Below are positions 47,105 through 47,198 of a DNA stretch of 47,198 bases, one piece after another. The notes below the pieces were generated by a model. It was not told where the DNA came from. It made no database searches and saw only the letters and a list, made by a program, of their open reading frames with translations. Made by a program: the position numbers and the translations under genes. The first letter of the stretch is position 1; each line of letters opens with the position of its first letter. Source of the DNA: a virus; IMG/VR virus record IMGVR_UViG_3300031673_000096, positions 1 through 47,198 of that record; one strand, written 5' to 3'.

Positions 47105-47198
47105 AGGTTTTAAGAATATATCTGGCGTATTTAATCAAATCAGAAACACGTTGGCCTTTAGGGTGAACATTACACCATAATTCAAGATTTTTAGGGTT
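47085..47198 (-). CDS. HNH endonuclease, C-terminal end only (runs off the right edge)
   Basis: The last 37 codons are visible. NPKNLELWCNVHPKGQRVSD, followed by LIKYARYILKTY, is the standard C-terminal tail of free-standing phage HNH endonucleases (pattern NP.NLELW...HP.GQRV..LI..A..IL..Y). The catalytic part lies outside the window. It is on the minus strand, unlike the two HNH genes at 17920 and 29384, and its tail type differs from theirs. Confidence 0.65.
   Translation of the reverse strand, partial: NPKNLELWCNVHPKGQRVSDLIKYARYILKTYVRGCR

Noticed and set aside
1-47198. Many long plus-strand frames opposite minus-strand genes (for example 20625-21212, 16058-16447, 26663-27124)
   Set aside because: They lie antisense to recognisable genes, have no ribosome sites and show no motifs; high coding density leaves such shadows.
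1-47198. Diversity-generating retroelement behind the repeat-rich adhesin
   Set aside because: No reverse transcriptase, template/variable repeat pair or adenine-biased region was seen.
1-47198. Integrated prophage with attachment sites
   Set aside because: No integrase, excisionase or repressor is recognisable and no flanking host genes are visible; the tRNA-like element alone is not enough.

Overview
The window is most of the structural and packaging arm of a double-stranded DNA tailed phage (Caudoviricetes), either free or integrated. No integrase, repressor, polymerase or host housekeeping gene is recognisable. The combination of an N4-gp56-like major capsid protein, a portal, a large terminase, a beta-propeller-type tail or stabilisation protein, two probable ejection proteins and a 2344-residue polyvalent protein, with no tape measure, sheath or baseplate genes, suggests a short-tailed (podovirus-like) particle. 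The host is a diderm bacterium at a guess: there is a GT9 heptosyltransferase-type domain, three lipoprotein-like signals (one of the Tat type) and good Shine-Dalgarno sites. A planctomycete-type host is possible, but the sequence does not prove it.

Layout, right to left, because nearly all genes are on the minus strand. 47.2-45.1 kb: the end of an HNH endonuclease, an ASCH-domain protein, a small charged protein, a strongly folded intergenic RNA candidate, and a radical-SAM-like protein. 45.1-44.1 kb: membrane proteins (holin-like and lipoprotein-like) and a small helical protein. 44.0-40.7 kb: unknown small proteins, a tRNA-Gly-like sequence, and two purine-rich repeat leaders, closed by an intrinsic terminator. 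40.5-38.5 kb: small and large terminase. 38.5-31.8 kb: portal, a dense, often start/stop-overlapping cluster of small proteins (many with zinc-ribbon cysteines), a HAD-like phosphatase, an HExxH peptidase, and a Tat-lipoprotein-like protein. 31.7-28.8 kb: scaffold, major capsid protein, decoration-like protein. 28.7-22.7 kb: a glycan-modification cassette (GT17-methyltransferase fusion, GT2, methyltransferase-GT9 fusion, methyltransferase, GT-A enzyme) interleaved with small virion-like proteins. 22.7-12.2 kb: a repeat-rich adhesin-like protein, adaptor, tail fibre, propeller protein and paired decoration-like proteins. 12.2-3.4 kb: probable ejection proteins and the giant polyvalent protein, which carries embedded methyltransferase, sliding-clamp-like and HExxH peptidase regions. 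3.2-1.9 kb: a tentative PurD-like protein and a small holin-like protein, then a terminator. 1.8-0.4 kb: four short plus-strand genes, including a lipoprotein, facing a minus-strand promoter and gene at the left edge.

Three features do not fit an ordinary phage map. (1) Two plus-strand HNH genes sit precisely between structural genes, each behind its own sigma70-type promoter with a 16-bp spacer and a 35-36-nt hairpin at the transcript start. The hairpin keeps its outer stem while inner-stem bases change on both sides. A third copy of this promoter-hairpin stands alone at 3216-3283 with no HNH gene. (2) A 21-residue repeat (consensus close to LEVSVSDSIGLTDAV) is spread over at least three virion proteins. 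In the largest it flanks a leucine-rich-repeat block bounded by 130-bp direct repeats. The adjacent glycosyltransferases suggest that virion surface repeats may be glycosylated. (3) Several leaders carry folded or repetitive RNA: 45986-46068, 41039-41380, 42008-42204, and the structured terminator leader of the portal gene. Identifications are from reading motifs only; no database search or folding program was run.
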